The notes beneath the pieces were generated by a model. That model was not told the origin of the DNA. It searched no databases and saw only the letters and a program-made list of their open reading frames with translations. A stretch of 64,000 nucleotides of DNA, taken from Reyranella sp. Its GTDB lineage: Bacteria; Pseudomonadota; Alphaproteobacteria; Reyranellales; Reyranellaceae. The stretch spans positions 124,001 through 188,000 of the forward strand of contig NZ_SCUT01000003.1 of the NCBI RefSeq assembly GCF_004297265.1, written 5' to 3'. Below, piece by piece: positions 61,326-64,000 of this stretch. A program made the position numbers and the translations under genes. Every line of letters starts with the position of its first letter. Position 1 is the first letter of the stretch.

Positions 61326-63041
61326 TCAGGCCGTCGAGCGGACCAGTTTGCCCGGACGCGCGCCGGTCTCGACGCCCTTCTCGAAGATCGGCGTGCCGGA
61401 GCAGATGGTCATGTCATAGCCGTCGACGCTCTGGACCAGGCGGCGGCCGCCGGCCGGCAGGTCGAAGATCATCTTCGGGCTGTGCAGGTTGAGGCCGTCG
61501 AAGTCGATGACGTTGACGTCCGCCTTCTTGCCCACCTGCAGGCGGCCGCGATCCGCGAAGCCGTAGAAGTCGGCGGTGCTGCTGGTCATGCGCTTGACCA
61601 CGAATTCGAGGCCGAGGCGGGGCCCGCGCGTGCGATCACGCACCCAGTGCTGCAGCATCGAGGTGTTGAGCGAGGCATCGCAGATCACGCCGCAATGCGC
61701 GCCGCCGTCGGACAGGCCGAGGATGGTGTGCGGGTCCTCGATCAGCTCGCGCACGACCTCGAGATCGCCATGCACGTAGTTGGTGACGGGGAAATAGACC
61801 ATGCGGTTCTCGGCCCCGACCAGGTAGTCGTAGCAATATTCCTGCGGCGTCACGCCGGCTTCCTTGGCCAGCGCCTCGATGCTGCGCTCCGGCGCGGGCT
61901 CGTAGTCCGGTCTGTCGCCCAGCGGATACATGCGGTCCCAGCGCGTCGCGATCTGGCGCGACAGCGGCGGCAGCACTTCGAGCAGGCGCGGCGAGGCTTC
62001 CTGCGACAGGATCAGGCGGCGCACCTCCGGCGTGCGCAGCTTCGCCAGCATCTCGGCTGGCGGCAGGTGGGCGAGCTCCGCGTAGCCCTCGCGCAGGCCG
62101 AACGGATTGAGCGACGTGTTGAGGCCAAGTGTAAGACCGACCGGACGTCCCGCGACCTGGGCATAGAGCGGCAGGTTGTCGGCGCGCGCGGCGCGCACGC
62201 CGTCCATCAGGCGCTTGTAGCGCTGCGGATCGTAGCTGCGGTCGGTCAGCAGGAACCAGACCGGCCGGCCGCTCTCCCGGGCGACCTGGCGGACCCAGTT
62301 CCATTCCGCCTTCTCGTCGTCGAAGTCGGACAGGAAGCCGAAGGTGCCCACGCCGGCCCGGCCCATCGCCTTGCCAATCGCGATCAGCTCCTCATGCTCG
62401 GCATAGCGGCCGGGCACCAGGTCGCCGGCCAGGGTCTTGTGCTGGTCGGTGCGGCTGGTGGTGAAGCCGACGGCGCCAGCCTTCAGCGCCTCCTCGGTGA
62501 GTCGCGCCATCAGCTCGATGTCCTCGGCGGTCGCCATCTCGCGCTTGATGGCGCGCTCGCCCATCGCATAGACGCGCAGCGGATGGTGGGCGACCTGGGC
62601 GCCGATATCGATGGTGCGCGGCAGGCGCTCCAGCGCGTCGAGATGTTCCGGGAAGCTCTCCCAGTCCCACTTCAGGCCTTCGGTCAGGGTGATGCCGGGA
62701 ATGTCCTCGACCCCTTCCATCATCTCGATCAGCGCCGTCTGGTGCTCAGCTCGCACCGGCGCGAAGCCGACGCCGCAATTGCCGAACACGAGGGTCGTGG
62801 CGCCATGCCAGGAGGACGGCGCCAGCACGGGATCCCAGGTGGCCTGGCCGTCGTAATGGGTATGGACGTCGACCCAGCCCGGCGTGACCAGCCGGCCCTC
62901 GGCCTTGACCTCGCGCCTTCCGGGACCCGCCTTGCCGCCGACCTGGACGATCCTGTCGCCGTCGATCGCAACGTCGCCCTGGAACGCCGGCGCGCCCGTG
63001 CCGTCGACGATGGTGCCGCCCCGGATGACGATGTCGTGCAT
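61326..63041 (-). CDS. N-acyl-D-amino-acid deacylase family amidohydrolase
   Basis: The 571-residue product resembles D-aminoacylases, dinuclear or mononuclear zinc TIM-barrel enzymes that release D-amino acids. Landmarks: VDVHTHYDGQATWDPV (HxH), TTLVFGNCGVGFAPVR, LGLSDGGAHCGVICDAS with the catalytic Asp, and the cap near the C terminus (LQVGKKADVNVIDFDGLNLH). The start at 63041 matches the family opening MHDIVIRGGTIVDGTGAPAF; in-frame codons to 63083 show no homology. No signal peptide is present, so it acts in the cytoplasm. The acyl and amino-acid preferences are unknown. Confidence 0.9.
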   Translation of the reverse strand: MHDIVIRGGTIVDGTGAPAFQGDVAIDGDRIVQVGGKAGPGRREVKAEGRLVTPGWVDVHTHYDGQATWDPVLAPSSWHGATTLVFGNCGVGFAPVRAEHQTALIEMMEGVEDIPGITLTEGLKWDWESFPEHLDALERLPRTIDIGAQVAHHPLRVYAMGERAIKREMATAEDIELMARLTEEALKAGAVGFTTSRTDQHKTLAGDLVPGRYAEHEELIAIGKAMGRAGVGTFGFLSDFDDEKAEWNWVRQVARESGRPVWFLLTDRSYDPQRYKRLMDGVRAARADNLPLYAQVAGRPVGLTLGLNTSLNPFGLREGYAELAHLPPAEMLAKLRTPEVRRLILSQEASPRLLEVLPPLSRQIATRWDRMYPLGDRPDYEPAPERSIEALAKEAGVTPQEYCYDYLVGAENRMVYFPVTNYVHGDLEVVRELIEDPHTILGLSDGGAHCGVICDASLNTSMLQHWVRDRTRGPRLGLEFVVKRMTSSTADFYGFADRGRLQVGKKADVNVIDFDGLNLHSPKMIFDLPAGGRRLVQSVDGYDMTICSGTPIFEKGVETGARPGKLVRSTA

Positions 63042-63186
63042 GGCCCGTCCCGCTGTTCTGTAATGGGACGGTAAGACTTCCACACAAGACCGGGCCCGGA
63101 AAGCCCGGAGCCATGCGTTACGGGCGTGCGGCTATTCTGAGGGCAGCGAAATGCGCAGAGTCTTTCCGCTTCGGCTTCACCCACAA

Positions 63187-63296
63187 CCTCATCCTGAGGA
63201 GGCCGCCCAGCGGCCGTCTCGAAGGATGGGCAACAGACGCGGTGCTCGTTCCCACCCTTCGAGACACGCTCCTGCGGAGCGCTCCTCAGGGTGAGG
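63187..63296. repeat. Palindromic repeat with imperfect 48-bp arms
   Basis: Left arm 63187-63234 and right arm 63248-63296 are reverse complements with several mismatches; both end in CCTCA-type and TCTCGAAGG-type motifs. It fills the 282-base gap between the divergently oriented starts and ends of the deacylase and prfC genes. The gap otherwise holds the deacylase promoter region, where no box was identified. Confidence 0.8.
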
Positions 63297-63323
63297 TGCC
63301 TTTTGGAAGACTGATATAAGACG

Positions 63324-64000
63324 CTAAGAACGTTCCCGAATATCGCTGAACTTCACCTTCGGGCTCTTCTCGGCGATGTAGCCCAGCTCCCAGGCGTTGC
63401 GGGCGAGGAACACCGGCGAGCCGTCGCGGTCCTCGGACATGCCGCCGCGGTTGGCGGACATGAACTCCTCCAGGTCGGCCTTGGTCTCGGCCGAGATCCA
63501 GCGTGCGGTCTCGAACGGCGCGGGCTCGAGATCGATATGGACATTGTACTCGGCTTCGACCCTGGTCTTCAGCACGTCGAGCTGCAGTTCGCCGACCACG
63601 CCCACGATATGGTCGCCGCCGATGACCCGGCGGAACACCTGCGTCACGCCCTCCTCCGCCAGATCCTCCAGCGCGCGCCTGAGCTGCTTGGACTTCATCG
63701 GATCCTCCAGCCGCACGCGGCGCAGGATTTCCGGCGCGAAGTTCGGGATGCCGGTGATCTTCAGCGCCTCGCCCTCGGTCAGCGTGTCGCCGACCCGCAG
63801 CACGCCGTGATTGGGAATGCCGATGATGTCGCCGGGCCAGGCTTCGTCGACGATCTCGCGCTCGCGGGCGAAGAACAGGATCGGCGAGTTGACCGACAGA
63901 ACCTTCGACGTGCCCATCTGCGTCAGCTTCATGCCGCGGCGGAACTTGCCGCTGCACAGGCGCAGGAAGGCGATGCGGTCGCGATGGTTGGGGTCCATGT
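63324..64000 (-). CDS. prfC: Peptide chain release factor 3 (C-terminal part)
   Basis: The stop is at 63324 and the gene runs off the right edge, so only about 225 C-terminal residues are visible. They match RF3 domains II and III: MDPNHRDRIAFLRLCSGKF, KLTQMGTSKVLSVNSPILFF, AWPGDIIGIPNHGVLRVGDT and GVVGELQLDVLKTRVEAEYN. RF3 is a GTPase that releases class I release factors from the ribosome after termination. The N-terminal G domain lies beyond the window, so the ATG at 63998 is internal, not the start. Confidence 0.93.
   Translation of the reverse strand, partial: MDPNHRDRIAFLRLCSGKFRRGMKLTQMGTSKVLSVNSPILFFAREREIVDEAWPGDIIGIPNHGVLRVGDTLTEGEALKITGIPNFAPEILRRVRLEDPMKSKQLRRALEDLAEEGVTQVFRRVIGGDHIVGVVGELQLDVLKTRVEAEYNVHIDLEPAPFETARWISAETKADLEEFMSANRGGMSEDRDGSPVFLARNAWELGYIAEKSPKVKFSDIRERS

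Overview
The window is compact, GC-rich bacterial chromosome with short intergenic gaps, many GTG/TTG starts and ATGA-type gene overlaps. The gene families point to an alphaproteobacterium with a broad oxidative metabolism: a DUF2852 protein beside a TetR regulator, Bug-type solute receptors, BtaA/BtaB betaine-lipid enzymes, a COG2908 metallophosphoesterase next to a glycosyltransferase, type III CoA-transferases, and REP-like palindromes of several unrelated families. A Rhodospirillales/Hyphomicrobiales member such as a Reyranella-like organism would fit, but this is inference. No rRNA, tRNA, CRISPR array, prophage or transposase was found.

Layout. 1-6.7 kb: end of a membrane protein, wrbA, a pirin with a divergent LysR regulator, a DMT exporter, a CreA-like protein, a CitE-family lyase, a GST and a 2OG-Fe(II) oxygenase. 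6.7-12.8 kb: ubiD, a MATE transporter, an EEP-family nuclease/phosphatase, then a TetR regulator and a DUF2852 membrane protein that share a matching palindrome upstream. 12.8-16.4 kb: a CoA-transferase followed by two tandem Bug receptors. 16.4-22 kb: a His/Tyr/Pro-rich secreted protein, leuA with an apparent leucine-rich leader peptide and hairpin, two small proteins, pmbA and a MltB-type transglycosylase. 22-27.8 kb: a TetR gene and a complete branched-chain-amino-acid-type ABC operon whose LivF has Arg in place of the Walker A Lys. 27.9-30.9 kb: a lipid kinase divergent from a PlcP/LpxH-like phosphoesterase and a GT4 glycosyltransferase. 31-36.7 kb: VOC, RidA-like, RraA-like and DUF559 proteins, xseA and purD. 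36.7-41.7 kb: an MBL hydrolase, queA-tgt, pncA and a lipoprotein of AT-richer composition. 41.8-47.7 kb: a pcaF-like thiolase, the btaA-btaB operon, an ogt/alkA repair pair and malonyl-CoA decarboxylase. 47.8-57.4 kb: a Tle1-like DUF2235 hydrolase, an SMP-30 protein, two enoyl-CoA hydratases, a flavodoxin, a thiolase-SDR-adenylate cyclase operon and a D-lactate dehydrogenase-like flavoenzyme. 57.5-64 kb: a secreted protein, two tandem RidA proteins, a CoA-transferase, two amidohydrolases and the 3' part of prfC.

How the parts work together. The strongest regulatory reading is phosphate-starvation lipid remodelling. btaA-btaB has an upstream match to a Pho box at 12 of 14 consensus positions. 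About 15 kb away lies a PlcP-like phospholipase candidate paired with a glycosyltransferase and a diacylglycerol-kinase-type enzyme, with a weaker Pho-box-like site between the divergent genes. Together these could turn phospholipid into diacylglycerol and then into betaine lipid or glycolipid. Much of the remaining content is acyl-CoA catabolism (two thiolases, two hydratases, two CoA-transferases, an SDR, malonyl-CoA decarboxylase), solute uptake (liv-type ABC, Bug receptors) and clearance of reactive or aromatic compounds (WrbA, pirin, GST, VOC and RidA proteins, amidohydrolases).

The least explained items are the DUF2852/TetR pair with its duplicated operator, the apparently leaderless leu attenuator, the LivF Walker A substitution, and the variety of intergenic palindromes.
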